DNA from: Saccharopolyspora hirsuta
GTDB lineage: Bacteria > Actinomycetota > Actinomycetes > Mycobacteriales > Pseudonocardiaceae
NCBI RefSeq assembly: GCF_008630535.1
Contig: NZ_VWPH01000001.1
Coordinates: 62,001-126,000 of the forward strand
Direction of reading: 5' to 3'
DNA: 64,000 nt
The translations under genes and the position numbers were made by a program. Every line of letters begins with the position of its first letter. Position 1 is the first letter of the stretch. This document shows, piece after piece, positions 7,877 to 17,942 of the stretch. The notes beneath the pieces were generated by a model. It saw only the letters and a program-made list of their open reading frames with translations. It was not told the DNA's origin and searched no databases.

Positions 7877-8896
7877 TCAGGAGTAGAAGTCGGGGCGGTC
7901 GGCGAGCTCGACCTCGGTGCGCTGGCCGGTGGCCTGGGCCTGGACGCCCGCCTCGCAGGCGGCTGCCGCGGCGTAGCCGTCCCAGGCGTCCGCGGCGGCC
8001 GGGTCGGTGCTGCCGCGGCGGGCGGCGTGCGCCCAGCGCTGGAACTCCTGGTCGAAGGCGGCGCCGAAGCGGTCGCGGAAGTCCTGCGGGACGGCGCCGC
8101 CCCAGCGGGCGCTCTGGTGGACGAGCGGACCTCTGCTGGCGCCGATCAGCGCGGTGCCCCGCTCGCCGACCGCCTCGCAGCGCACTTGGTAGCCGAACCC
8201 GCAGTTGACGAAGATCTCCACGTCGACCAGCACGCCGCCGGTGGTCTCGATGGTGACCACCTGCGGGTCGAGCAAACCTTCCGGCGCGGCCCCCGAGGAG
8301 TGCGGCCACCGCACGGACACCGCGCTGATCTCCTGGTCGAGCAGCCAGCGCGTGGTGTCGAACTCGTGCACCACCGAGTCGTAGATCATCATCTGGCTGG
8401 TGAAGCCGGGTGGTGTCTCGGCGTTGCGGTGCGCGCAGTGCAGCAGCAGCGCGCGGCCGAGGTCGCCGGTGCCGAGCAGCTGCTTGAGCTCGACGTACTC
8501 GGGGTCGAAGCGGCGCATGAACCCGACCTGCACCAGGTGCTTGCCGCGCGCTTCCTCGGCTTCGACGACCCGCAGCGAGGACTTCGAGTCCGGGGTCAGC
8601 GGTTTCTCGCACAGCACCGGGATGCCCCGCTCGATCGCCGCCAGCAGCAGCGGTTCGTGAACCGCGCCGGGCGAGGCGATCACCAGAGCGTCCACATCGG
8701 ACGCGCCGATCACCTCGAAGGGGTCCTGCTCGGCGCGGGCCCCGGTACCGGCCGCCGCCTGCGCCGCGCGCTCGCCGTCGGGGTCCCCGACGGCGACCAG
8801 CCGGGCATTGCTGATCCGCTCGTGGATGCGGCGCGCGTGATCGGCGCCCATCTTCCCGGCGCCGATGAGACCGACCCGCAGGTCCTGGTCGCTCAT
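7877..8896 (-). CDS. Gfo/Idh/MocA family oxidoreductase, inositol 2-dehydrogenase-like
   Basis: A 339-residue dehydrogenase with the Rossmann motif GLIGAGKMGADHARR and the CEKPLTPD signature. The ATG at 8896 has a very strong AGGAGGA at 8901-8907; an upstream in-frame extension to 8968 is ignored for this reason. It lies between two TIM-barrel isomerases in the operon 9901-7001. Members acting on myo-, scyllo- or chiro-inositol cannot be separated from sequence alone, so no symbol is given. Confidence 0.8.
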   Translation of the reverse strand: MSDQDLRVGLIGAGKMGADHARRIHERISNARLVAVGDPDGERAAQAAAGTGARAEQDPFEVIGASDVDALVIASPGAVHEPLLLAAIERGIPVLCEKPLTPDSKSSLRVVEAEEARGKHLVQVGFMRRFDPEYVELKQLLGTGDLGRALLLHCAHRNAETPPGFTSQMMIYDSVVHEFDTTRWLLDQEISAVSVRWPHSSGAAPEGLLDPQVVTIETTGGVLVDVEIFVNCGFGYQVRCEAVGERGTALIGASRGPLVHQSARWGGAVPQDFRDRFGAAFDQEFQRWAHAARRGSTDPAAADAWDGYAAAAACEAGVQAQATGQRTEVELADRPDFYS

Positions 8897-8998
8897 GAAA
8901 TCCTCCTGTGCCGCAATGGCTTTCGACTGGGGAGCGGCGCGGCCGCTCGGGCTGCGCAGGTCGACCACCCGAGCGGGACGGCCGCGAGGGGCGGTCCT

Positions 8999-9901
8999 TC
9001 AGCGGCCGGTGCCGCAGCGGGTCAGGTAGTCGCGGGTGCGGCGCGCGATCGGCAGCGGGACGTCCGGGTGGACCGGGTAGAGGTCCTGCTCGACGATCGC
9101 GAACAGGTCGGCGTCGAGGTTCTCGGTGGCCTTGATGATCGGCTCCAGGTCCGGCACCCCGGCAGGTGGCTCGCACATGACGCCGCGCTGCACGGCGGGC
9201 CCGAACGGCAGGTCCTCGGCCCGCACCCCGGCCAGGACCTCCGGGTCGACCTGCTTGAGGTGCAGGTAGCCGATGCGGCTGGGGTGCTTCTCGATCAGCG
9301 CCAGGTTGTCGCCGCCGCAGTAGGCGATGTGCCCGGTGTCCAGGCACAGCGTCACCAGGTCGGGATCGGTGATCTCCAGGAAGCGCTCGACGTGCTCCTG
9401 GGTGTCGACGTGGCTGTCGGCGTGCGGGTGGAACTGCAGCTGCACGCCGAACTCCTCGCGCAGCGCCCTGGCGAGCCGGTCGGTGCCCTTGCCCAGCGCC
9501 GTCCACGCCTCGGTGCTGAGGGTGCGGTCTTCCAGCTGTTCGCCGGTGGCCGGGTCGCGCCACATGTCCGGGATGACCACGATGTGCTCGGCGCCGAGCG
9601 CGCTGGTCAGCTCTGCGACCTGGCGGACGTGCTCCCAGGTCTCGGCCCAGACGTCGCCGCGGTGGAAGCCGGTGAAGCAGGTGCCCGCCGAGAGCGTGAG
9701 GTCGCGGGTGCCGAGCTCGTCGCGCAGCTGCTCGGGGTCGGTGGGCAGGTATCCGTAGGGGCCGAGTTCGATCCACTCGTAGCCGGCTTCGGAGACCTCG
9801 TCGAGGAAGCGGTGCCACGGGGTCTGCTTGTCGTCGTCCGGGAACCAGACCCCCCAGGAGTCCGGTGCCGAACCGATCCGCAGGCGGGCGTCGTTGCTCA
9901 T
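8999..9901 (-). CDS. Sugar phosphate isomerase/epimerase family TIM barrel, IolE-like
   Basis: A 300-residue TIM barrel beginning LRIGSAPDSWGVWFPDD, with QFHPHADSHVDTQEHVERF (His ligand), LCLDTGHIAYCGGDN and YLHLKQV. It is related to inosose dehydratase but more divergent than the 1738-2634 protein. It is the first gene of the operon with the dehydrogenase and IolH, preceded by a regulatory region at 10051-10095. A role as inosose isomerase or as a second dehydratase is inferred from context. Confidence 0.75.
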   Translation of the reverse strand: MSNDARLRIGSAPDSWGVWFPDDDKQTPWHRFLDEVSEAGYEWIELGPYGYLPTDPEQLRDELGTRDLTLSAGTCFTGFHRGDVWAETWEHVRQVAELTSALGAEHIVVIPDMWRDPATGEQLEDRTLSTEAWTALGKGTDRLARALREEFGVQLQFHPHADSHVDTQEHVERFLEITDPDLVTLCLDTGHIAYCGGDNLALIEKHPSRIGYLHLKQVDPEVLAGVRAEDLPFGPAVQRGVMCEPPAGVPDLEPIIKATENLDADLFAIVEQDLYPVHPDVPLPIARRTRDYLTRCGTGR

Positions 9902-10050
9902 CGGTGCCCTTCCCCCCCGGCAGGCGGCGCTGCCGAACCGGCCGGGTGTTCAGGTGGGGAGGTGGTGTTGTCCCGGCGGGGTTCGCGCGCCTGCGGCCCG
10001 GTGCTCTGCCGGTGGGCGCGGCGCGGAACGCGTCGCCGTTCGGTAGCCGG

Positions 10051-10095
10051 TAGTTTTCACCGCCGGAACACACCTGTCAAGAAAAAGTCCTGACA
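10051..10095 (-). promoter_or_regulatory. Upstream region of the isomerase-dehydrogenase-iolH operon with inverted TGTCAAGA / TCCTGACA elements
   Basis: TGTCAAG (10075-10081) gives a leftward TTGACA -35; a clear -10 is not seen. Eleven bases on, AGTCCTGACA (10086-10095) matches nine of ten positions of the corynebacterial IolR consensus in the opposite orientation. The region closely resembles the iolR/iolC intergenic sequence when reverse-complemented, which points to a shared regulator. Confidence 0.5.
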
Positions 10096-10143
10096 TATTT
10101 ACGTACTGAGCAACTTGGGCGCGAGGTCGGTCCCGCGGCCGCC

Positions 10144-10932
10144 TCAGGTGTCGCCGCGCAGCGAGAGGTCGAACGAGTAGCGCGAGGCGCGGTAGACGTG
10201 CGAGCCGTACTCGACGACCTTGCCGCTCTGGTCGTAGGTGGTGCGCTCCATCGTGAGCAGCGCGGCGCCCGCGGGCTCGTCGAGCAGTTCGGCCTCGGTC
10301 TCGGTGGCCACGCGCGCGCCGATGGTCTGGTGGGCGGCGTGCAGCTGCACCCCGGCGGCGCGCAGCAGTTGGTAGAGCCCGCGCTCTTCGAGCAGGTCGT
10401 CGTCCGGCTCGATCAGCCCCGCGGGCAGGTAGTTCTGCATCCGCGCGATCGGTTCACCGCGCGCGGAGCGGACCCGCTGCAGGTGCAGCGCCTTGTCCTG
10501 CTCGGAGATGCCGAGGATGTGCGCGATCTCGGGGGAGGGGGTGATGATCTCGTTGACCAGCACCTTCGTGGTGGGCTGCTGGTCGATCCGGCTGAGGTCG
10601 TCGAAGAGGCTGCTCAGTTCGAGCGACCGCTTGACCCGGTTGAACACGACCTGGGTGCCGGCGCCGCGCTTGCGCACCACCAGTCCCTTGTCGACCAGGG
10701 AGCCGATCGCCTGCCGGACGGTGGGGCGGGACAGCCCGAGCTGGGCGGCGAGGTCGACCTCGTTGTCGAGGCGCGCACCGACCGGCAGGGCGCCGGAGTC
10801 GATGGCTTCCTCGATCTGGCTGGCGACCTGGTAGTAGAGCGGGACCGGGCTGCGGTGGTCCACGGAGATCTGGGTGGCCGGGTCCCAGGGCGGCTTCGGG
10901 CTCCGACGTCTCTTTGTCGAGGTCACCTGCAC
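10144..10932 (-). CDS. iolR: GntR family regulator with UTRA domain, probable inositol repressor
   Basis: A 262-residue GntR/HutC-type regulator. The N-terminal winged helix runs from about residue 28 (PLYYQVASQIEEAIDSG) to 95, including LGLSRPTVRQAIGSLV, and a C-terminal UTRA effector domain (about 115-255) ends YEYGSHVYR-like then FDLSLRG. It diverges from iolC, as in Corynebacterium, where a GntR-type IolR represses the iol genes. No ribosome site precedes either possible GTG start (10932 or 10926), which could mean a leaderless transcript. The effector is probably an inositol intermediate. Confidence 0.85.
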   Translation of the reverse strand: MQVTSTKRRRSPKPPWDPATQISVDHRSPVPLYYQVASQIEEAIDSGALPVGARLDNEVDLAAQLGLSRPTVRQAIGSLVDKGLVVRKRGAGTQVVFNRVKRSLELSSLFDDLSRIDQQPTTKVLVNEIITPSPEIAHILGISEQDKALHLQRVRSARGEPIARMQNYLPAGLIEPDDDLLEERGLYQLLRAAGVQLHAAHQTIGARVATETEAELLDEPAGAALLTMERTTYDQSGKVVEYGSHVYRASRYSFDLSLRGDT

Positions 10933-10968
10933 ACGGTACCAAGAACGCTCGACATCATTAAGTAATTA

Positions 10969-11013
10969 TGTACTGACAAAGTCTTGACAGTGTTCCGGCC
11001 CGCCGAGTAGACA
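10969..11013 (+). promoter_or_regulatory. iolC promoter with two direct IolR-like elements
   Basis: TTGACA (10984-10989), an 18-bp spacer and TAGACA (11008-11013) form the likely promoter of the iolC operon. Two direct repeats 11 bp apart, TGTACTGACA (10969-10978) and AGTCTTGACA (10980-10989), each match nine of ten positions of KGWCHTRACA, the second covering the -35. A bound repressor here would block iolC transcription and could also autoregulate iolR. Confidence 0.6.
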
Positions 11014-11070
11014 GGAGCCACCACGCGTTCCGGCCATCGACGGCCCGCGATCCTTCCGGAGGTCTCTGGC

Positions 11071-12039
11071 ATGAGCCGCCCGTTCGACGTCATCACGATG
11101 GGCCGCATCGGAGTGGACATCTACCCGCTGCAGACCGGTGTGCCCCTGCCGCAGGTGGAGACCTTCGGCAAGTACCTCGGCGGCACCGCGACCAACGTGG
11201 CCGTGGCAGCCGCGCGGCTCGGCCACCGCAGCGCGGTGATCAGCCGGACCGGCGCCGACCCGTTCGGCGAGTACGTCCACCAGGCGCTGCGCGGGTTCGA
11301 CGTCGACGACCGGTGGGTCAGCGCGGTCGAGCAGTACCCGACGCCGGTGACGTTCTGCGAGGTGTTCCCGCCCGACGACTTCCCGCTGTACTTCTACCGC
11401 CAGCCCAAGGCGCCGGACCTGGAGATCCGCGCCGACGAGCTGGACCTGGGCGCGATCGCCGAGACGCGCATCTTCTGGATGACCGGCACCGGGCTGGCCG
11501 AGGAACCCAGCCGCTCGGCGACGCTGGCCGCGCTGCGGCACCGCGCCAAGCGCGGCACCACGGTGTTCGACCTGGACTGGCGGCCGATGTTCTGGCCCGA
11601 CCACGGCGAGGCGCGCCACTGGTACCGGGAGGCGCTGCCGCACGTCACGGTGGCGGTCGGCAACCTCGACGAGGTCGAGCGCGCCGTTGGCAGCCGCGAC
11701 CCCGAGAAGGCGGCGGAACTGCTGCTGGACGCGGGCGTCGAACTCGCCGTCGTCAAGCAGGGGCCGGCCGGAGTGCTCGCCCGCACCCGCGACGCGGAAG
11801 TCGTCGCGCCCCCGGTCCCGGTCGACGTGGTCAACGGCCTCGGCGCGGGCGACGCCTTCGGCGGGGCGCTGTGCCACGGACTGCTCGCGGGCTGGGACCT
11901 GGAGCGGACCATGCGGTTCGCCAACGCAGCCGGTGCGCTGGTCGCCTCCCGCCTCGCCTGCTCCTCGGCGATGCCCTACGAGCACGAGGTCGAGGACCTG
12001 CTTTCCCCGAATTCCGATCGCCGGGCGCACAGCGCTTGA
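11071..12039 (+). CDS. iolC: 5-dehydro-2-deoxygluconokinase
   Basis: A 322-residue PfkB/ribokinase-family sugar kinase that phosphorylates 5-dehydro-2-deoxy-D-gluconate in inositol catabolism. Visible features are the N-terminal MGRIGVDIYPLQ strand, the GGTATNVAVAAARLG substrate motif (about residues 37-51) and NGLGAGDAFGGAL near the C-terminus with catalytic Asp261. The ATG at 11071 follows CGGAGG at 11058-11063 by 7 bases. It is the first gene of the operon, preceded by the regulated promoter at 10969-11013. Confidence 0.93.
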   Translation: MSRPFDVITMGRIGVDIYPLQTGVPLPQVETFGKYLGGTATNVAVAAARLGHRSAVISRTGADPFGEYVHQALRGFDVDDRWVSAVEQYPTPVTFCEVFPPDDFPLYFYRQPKAPDLEIRADELDLGAIAETRIFWMTGTGLAEEPSRSATLAALRHRAKRGTTVFDLDWRPMFWPDHGEARHWYREALPHVTVAVGNLDEVERAVGSRDPEKAAELLLDAGVELAVVKQGPAGVLARTRDAEVVAPPVPVDVVNGLGAGDAFGGALCHGLLAGWDLERTMRFANAAGALVASRLACSSAMPYEHEVEDLLSPNSDRRAHSA

Positions 12040-12051
12040 GCGGCAACGAAA

Positions 12052-12942
12052 GTGAGCACCGTGTCTGATCTGAGCATCACCGACCTCACCTGGGTGCGCG
12101 CGACGCGCCCCGGGGCGATCGCGGACGCAGCGGCGGTCCGGGCGCGGCGACCGCTGCTCGGTGACAACGGCCGCATGATGATCGTGGCCGCCGACCACCC
12201 GGCGCGCGGCGCGCTCGCCGCCGGGGCGAACCCGCTGGCCATGGCCAACCGCACCGACCTGCTGGAGCGGCTGTGCATCGCGCTGCAGCGCCCCGGCGTG
12301 GACGGCGTGCTGGGCACCGCCGACATCCTCGAAGACCTCCTGCTGCTCGGTGCGCTGGAGAACAAGGTCGTCATCGGCTCGATGAACCGCGGCGGCCTGG
12401 CCGGAGCGGACTTCGAGCTCGACGACCGCTTCACCGGGCACCGGGCGGAGGACATCGAGCGGCTGCGGTTCGACGCCGGGAAGCTGCTGCTGCGGCTGGA
12501 CCTGACCGACCCCGGTTCGCTGAACACCATGCACGGCGCGGCCGAGGCGATCAACGACCTCGCCGAGCGCGGGCTGATGGCCATGGTCGAGCCGTTCCTG
12601 TCGCACCGGGTGGACGGCAAGGTGCGCAACGACCTGTCGGTGGAGGCGGTCGCCCGCTCCATCTCCATCGCCTCCGGCCTGGGCGGCACCTCGGCGCACA
12701 CCTGGCTGAAGGTGCCGGTCGTCGACGACATCGACCAGATCGGGCGGGCGCTGGAGGCCACCACGTTGCCGACCGTGCTGCTCGGTGGTGAGGTGTCGGC
12801 GGACCCGGCGGCGACCCACGAGCGCTGGCACAAGGCGCTGCAACTGCCGAACGTGCGTGGTCTCGTGGTCGGCCGGACCTTGCTGTACCCGCACGACGAC
12901 GACGTGGCCGGGGCCGTCGACGCCGCGGTCGGTCTGCTGTGA
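12052..12942 (+). CDS. Aldolase-like (beta/alpha)8 protein of the Cgl0159 type
   Basis: A 296-residue class I aldolase-like barrel (MIVAADHPARGALAAG near residue 42; VLGTADILEDLLLLG; WLKVPVVDD; VLLGGEV; VVGRTLLYP). It occupies the position held in corynebacterial iol clusters by a protein of this family, directly after iolC, where classical bacilli instead carry IolJ. It probably cleaves 5-dehydro-2-deoxygluconate 6-phosphate to dihydroxyacetone phosphate and malonate semialdehyde; this is inference. GTG at 12052 or 12061 could start it. Confidence 0.8.
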   Translation: MSTVSDLSITDLTWVRATRPGAIADAAAVRARRPLLGDNGRMMIVAADHPARGALAAGANPLAMANRTDLLERLCIALQRPGVDGVLGTADILEDLLLLGALENKVVIGSMNRGGLAGADFELDDRFTGHRAEDIERLRFDAGKLLLRLDLTDPGSLNTMHGAAEAINDLAERGLMAMVEPFLSHRVDGKVRNDLSVEAVARSISIASGLGGTSAHTWLKVPVVDDIDQIGRALEATTLPTVLLGGEVSADPAATHERWHKALQLPNVRGLVVGRTLLYPHDDDVAGAVDAAVGLL

Positions 12943-12959
12943 GCCTGGGAGGATCAGCG

Positions 12960-13859
12960 TTGACGGACAAGCGCTTCCACCGCCCCGCCGGAACGACGGC
13001 GCGGGGCGAGTACACGACCTGCGTCGATCCCGAGTCGGCGGGCTGGGGCTACTCGTCGCTGCGGGTGCTCGAACTCGGGGCCGGTGCGCAGCACGAGATG
13101 TCCACTGAGGACAGCGAGTGGATCGTGCTGCCGCTGTCCGGCGCCTGCACCGTGGCGTGCGACGGCGAGGTGTTCGAACTGGCCGGGCGCACCAGCGTGT
13201 TCGACGGGGTCACGGACTTCGCGTACGTGCCGCGGGACGCGCAGGTCCGGATCAGCAGCGCGGCCGGTGGCCGGTTCGCGCTGACCGGCGCGCGCTGCGA
13301 GAACCGGCTGCCCGCCCGCTACGGCCCGGCCTCCGGGGTGCCGGTCGAGCTGCGCGGCGCCGGGCAGGCCAGCCGCCAGGTCAACAACTTCGGCGCGGCG
13401 CACGTGTTCGAGGCCGACCGGTTGATCGCCGTCGAGGTGCTCACCCCGTCGGGGAACTGGTCGTCGTTCCCGCCGCACAAGCACGACGTGCAGCGGGACG
13501 GCGAGTCTCAGCTGGAGGAGATCTACTACTTCGAGATCGCCGACGCCCGCGGCACCTCCGGGGTCGGCTACCAGCGGGTCTACCCGTCCGGCCCGGACCG
13601 CACCACCGACGTGCTCGCCGAAGTGCGCAGCGGGGACGTGGTGCTGATCCCGGACGGCTGGCACGGGCCGTCGATGGCGGTGCCCGGCTACGACATGTAC
13701 TACCTCAACGTGATGGCCGGTCCCTCGCCGGACCGGGCCTGGCTGATCTGCGACGACCCCGCGCACGCGTGGGTGCGCGACACCTGGGCCGAGCAGCCGG
13801 TGGACCCGCGGCTGCCGCTCTACACCGCTCCTGAAGAGACCACAGTGGAGGAACGATGA
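12960..13859 (+). CDS. iolB: 5-deoxy-glucuronate isomerase
   Basis: A 299-residue bicupin isomerase that converts 5-deoxy-glucuronate to 5-dehydro-2-deoxygluconate. Characteristic stretches are WIVLPLSGACTV, the FPPHKHD histidine motif with the downstream EEIYYFEI, and VVLIPDGWHGP, together forming the metal site. The TTG at 12960 is chosen because GGGAGGA lies seven bases before it; a GTG at 12939 overlapping the previous stop would add seven residues. The stop overlaps iolD by 4 bp. Confidence 0.92.
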   Translation: MTDKRFHRPAGTTARGEYTTCVDPESAGWGYSSLRVLELGAGAQHEMSTEDSEWIVLPLSGACTVACDGEVFELAGRTSVFDGVTDFAYVPRDAQVRISSAAGGRFALTGARCENRLPARYGPASGVPVELRGAGQASRQVNNFGAAHVFEADRLIAVEVLTPSGNWSSFPPHKHDVQRDGESQLEEIYYFEIADARGTSGVGYQRVYPSGPDRTTDVLAEVRSGDVVLIPDGWHGPSMAVPGYDMYYLNVMAGPSPDRAWLICDDPAHAWVRDTWAEQPVDPRLPLYTAPEETTVEER

Positions 13860-15721
13860 CCACCCGGCGGTTGACGGTCGCGCAGGCGCTGGTGCGGTTC
13901 CTCGCCAACCAGCACACCGAGCGCGACGGGGTGCGACGCCGCTTGATCGCCGGCTGCTGGGGCATCTTCGGCCACGGCAACGTCGCCGGGATCGGCCAGG
14001 CGCTGCTGGAGTCCGAGGGCGAGATGCCCTACTTGCAGGGGCGCAACGAGCAGGCGATGGTGCACGCGGCGGTCGGGTTCGCCCGCCAGAGCAACCGGAT
14101 GTCGACCTACGCGTGCACGACCTCGATCGGGCCGGGCGCGACGAACCTGGTCACCGGGGCGGCGCTGGCCACCATCAACCACCTGCCGGTGCTGCTGCTG
14201 CCGGGCGACGTCTTCGCCACCCGGCCCGCGGACCCGGTGCTCCAGCAGCTCGAAGTGCCGCACGCGCGGGACGTGTCGGTCAACGACTGCCTGCGGCCGG
14301 TGTCGCGCTACTTCGACCGGATCTGGCGCCCGGAGGCGCTGATCCCGTCCGCGCTGGACGCGATGCGTGTGCTCACCGACCCGGTGGAGACCGGTGCGGT
14401 GACCCTGGCGCTGCCGCAGGACGTGCAGGCCGAGGCTTACGACTGGCCCGAGGAGTTCTTCGCCGAACGGGTCTGGCGGGTGCACCGCCCGGCACCGGAC
14501 GCGCAGTCGGTGGCCGAGGCCGCCGAGCGGATCCGCGCCGCGAAGCGACCGCTGATCATCGCCGGTGGCGGGGTGCACCACAGCGGTGCGGAGAAGGCGC
14601 TGCGGACCTTCGCCGAGCGCACCGGGATCCCGGTGTCCGAGACGCAGGCGGGCCGCGGCTCGCTGCGCTTCGACCACCCCTGCGAGCTGGGCTCGATCGG
14701 CCACACCGGCACCGCGGTCTCCGACGACATCGCCCGCACCGCGGACCTGGTCATCGGCATCGGCACCCGCTACTCGGACTTCACCACCGCGTCGCGCACC
14801 CTGTTCGCCGACCCGGGCGTGCGGTTCGTCAACGTCAACATCACCTCGCTGGACGCCCACAAGCAGGCGGCGACCCCGGTGATCGGCGATGCGCGGGCAG
14901 CGCTGGAGCAGCTGACCGGCGCGCTCGACGGGCACCGGGTGGCCGAGGACTACGTGCGGGAGTACCGCGCGGGTGCGCAGCGGTGGGCCGAGGTCGTCGA
15001 GCGGACCACCCGCAGCGCGGCCGGGGACGAACGGCCGGGGCAGGCCGAGGTGCTGGGCGTGCTCGACGAGGTGCTCGACGACCGCGACGTGGTGATCAAC
15101 GCCGCCGGATCGCTGCCCGAGGACCTGAACAAGCTGTGGCGGGTCAAGGAACACCGGCAGTACCACGTGGAGTACGGGTTCTCGTGCATGGGCTACGAGA
15201 TCCCCGCCGCCATCGGCGCCCGGCTGGCCGACCCGTCGCGCGAGGTGTTCGCGCTGGTCGGCGACGGCACCTACCTGATGATGCCGACCGAGCTGGTCAC
15301 CGCCGTGCAGGAGGGCATCAAGATCAACCTGGTGCTGGTGCAGAACCACGGCTACGCCTCGATCGGCGGCCTGTCGGAGAAGGTCGGCGGCGAGCGGTTC
15401 GGCACCGCCTACCGCTACCGCGACGACACCGGCGCCTTCACCGGGGAACCGCTGCCGGTGGACCTGGCCGCCAACGCCGAGAGCCTCGGCGTGGACGTGC
15501 TGCGAGCCTCCACCGTGGACCAGCTGCGCAACGCGCTGCGGGCCGCCCGGTCCTCGGACCGTCCGACGGCGGTGTACGTCGAGACCGACCCGGCGAAGGC
15601 GCAGCTGCCGCCGGAGGCGTGGTGGGACGTGCCGGTGGCCGAGGTCTCCACCCGCGAGAGCACCCAGCTCGCGCGCAAGCGCTACGAGGACCAGGCGCGT
15701 GCTCAGCGCCACCACCTGTGA
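13856..15721 (+). CDS. iolD: 3D-(3,5/4)-trihydroxycyclohexane-1,2-dione acylhydrolase
   Basis: A 621-residue thiamine-diphosphate enzyme that opens the inositol-derived ring to 5-deoxy-glucuronate. The N-terminal PYR domain contains GIGQ and QGRNEQAMVHAAVGFARQ (cofactor-activating Glu), the central domain has LIIAGGGVHHSGA, and the C-terminal PP domain carries the TPP/Mg motif GDGTYL at Gly469-Asp470-Gly471 followed by LVQNHGYASIGGL. Length and order agree with IolD. Translation is coupled to iolB by the ATGA overlap. Confidence 0.95.
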   Translation: MTTRRLTVAQALVRFLANQHTERDGVRRRLIAGCWGIFGHGNVAGIGQALLESEGEMPYLQGRNEQAMVHAAVGFARQSNRMSTYACTTSIGPGATNLVTGAALATINHLPVLLLPGDVFATRPADPVLQQLEVPHARDVSVNDCLRPVSRYFDRIWRPEALIPSALDAMRVLTDPVETGAVTLALPQDVQAEAYDWPEEFFAERVWRVHRPAPDAQSVAEAAERIRAAKRPLIIAGGGVHHSGAEKALRTFAERTGIPVSETQAGRGSLRFDHPCELGSIGHTGTAVSDDIARTADLVIGIGTRYSDFTTASRTLFADPGVRFVNVNITSLDAHKQAATPVIGDARAALEQLTGALDGHRVAEDYVREYRAGAQRWAEVVERTTRSAAGDERPGQAEVLGVLDEVLDDRDVVINAAGSLPEDLNKLWRVKEHRQYHVEYGFSCMGYEIPAAIGARLADPSREVFALVGDGTYLMMPTELVTAVQEGIKINLVLVQNHGYASIGGLSEKVGGERFGTAYRYRDDTGAFTGEPLPVDLAANAESLGVDVLRASTVDQLRNALRAARSSDRPTAVYVETDPAKAQLPPEAWWDVPVAEVSTRESTQLARKRYEDQARAQRHHL

Positions 15722-15745
15722 CTTCCGGATCGTGAGGAAAACGCT

Positions 15746-17239
<1,494 letters not shown>

Positions 17240-17260
17240 CCGGTGTCGGTGCTGAGGCCA

Positions 17261-17314
17261 GGGCCTGTGCGAAAGTGACCCGGACCGAACTCGGTGTTGC
17301 GGACGCACAGGCCC
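17261..17314. repeat. Inverted repeat after iolA, possible terminator or element remnant
   Basis: Perfect 11-bp arms GGGCCTGTGCG (17261-17271) and CGCACAGGCCC (17304-17314) enclose 32 bases. Placement 22 bp after the iolA stop fits a transcription terminator, although the loop is long and there is no T-tract. Confidence 0.4.
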
Positions 17315-17942
17315 AGACCTCGCTCGGCGACCGTTGCTCGGACTGGGGCGTACTGGTTGAGGCGGCGCTCCGGACTTCGTTCGGCTCTCAGTACATGCGC
17401 CGAGGGTCGACGGCCCCAACGGCTCCATTCACCCGACTGGCGGAGCCGGAGTGCCGTCGGCCAACTCGTCCGGGGCCACCACCAGACGCACCGCCGACGC
17501 TCTCTCGCAACCACGCGCCCTCATTCCCGACCTGCACCGAGTTACCGCTTTCCAAGCGCTGCACGGCGAGCTCGAACAAGATGGGGACTTGTTTTCCCTG
17601 GCCACCCCGGATTCCGTCGAATTCAGCGAGTCGGACCATGCTGAATGCAGTTGGTGATGCCGCGTCGGCAACCGGGGATCCGGGCTTCGACATCGGAGAG
17701 GTGTCGTGGGCCACCGCGTGCAACAGATTGCCTCATGGCAATCAAATCACGGCGCGTGTCGAGGGTGCGCACGTCGCCGGTCCAGCTGCTCCGACTGGTG
17801 CTTTCGTGCTGGCGAAAGGCCAGGTCGGTGGTTGGGTGTCGCCGGTTTCTCCGCTTTGGCGCGCTGAGGAAACATCATCTCGGGGTACGGTTGTGCTCGC
17901 GACGCCGTCGCTGCTGAGTGTGCCGATGCGGAGGAGCGGTCC
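17315..17942. other. Long intergenic stretch without a convincing gene; contains an ATTGCC palindrome
   Basis: No open frame here looks like a known protein. A minus-strand frame at 17388-17723 (111 residues) has no recognised domain and no clear ribosome site. GATTGCC-TCAT-GGCAATC (17726-17743) is a 7-bp-arm palindrome that shares TTGCC-N4-GGCAA with two other sites in this window and lies about 200 bp before the ATP-grasp gene. Base composition is slightly lower in GC than its neighbours, which may indicate a decayed insertion. Confidence 0.4.

Noticed and set aside
6140-10093. 1317-residue plus-strand open frame
   Set aside because: Spans four well-supported minus-strand genes and has low-complexity, non-globular composition; a typical high-GC antisense frame.
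17388-17723. 111-residue minus-strand frame after iolA
   Set aside because: Parts look globular, but there is no start signal, family or matching codon bias; left as unannotated gap sequence.
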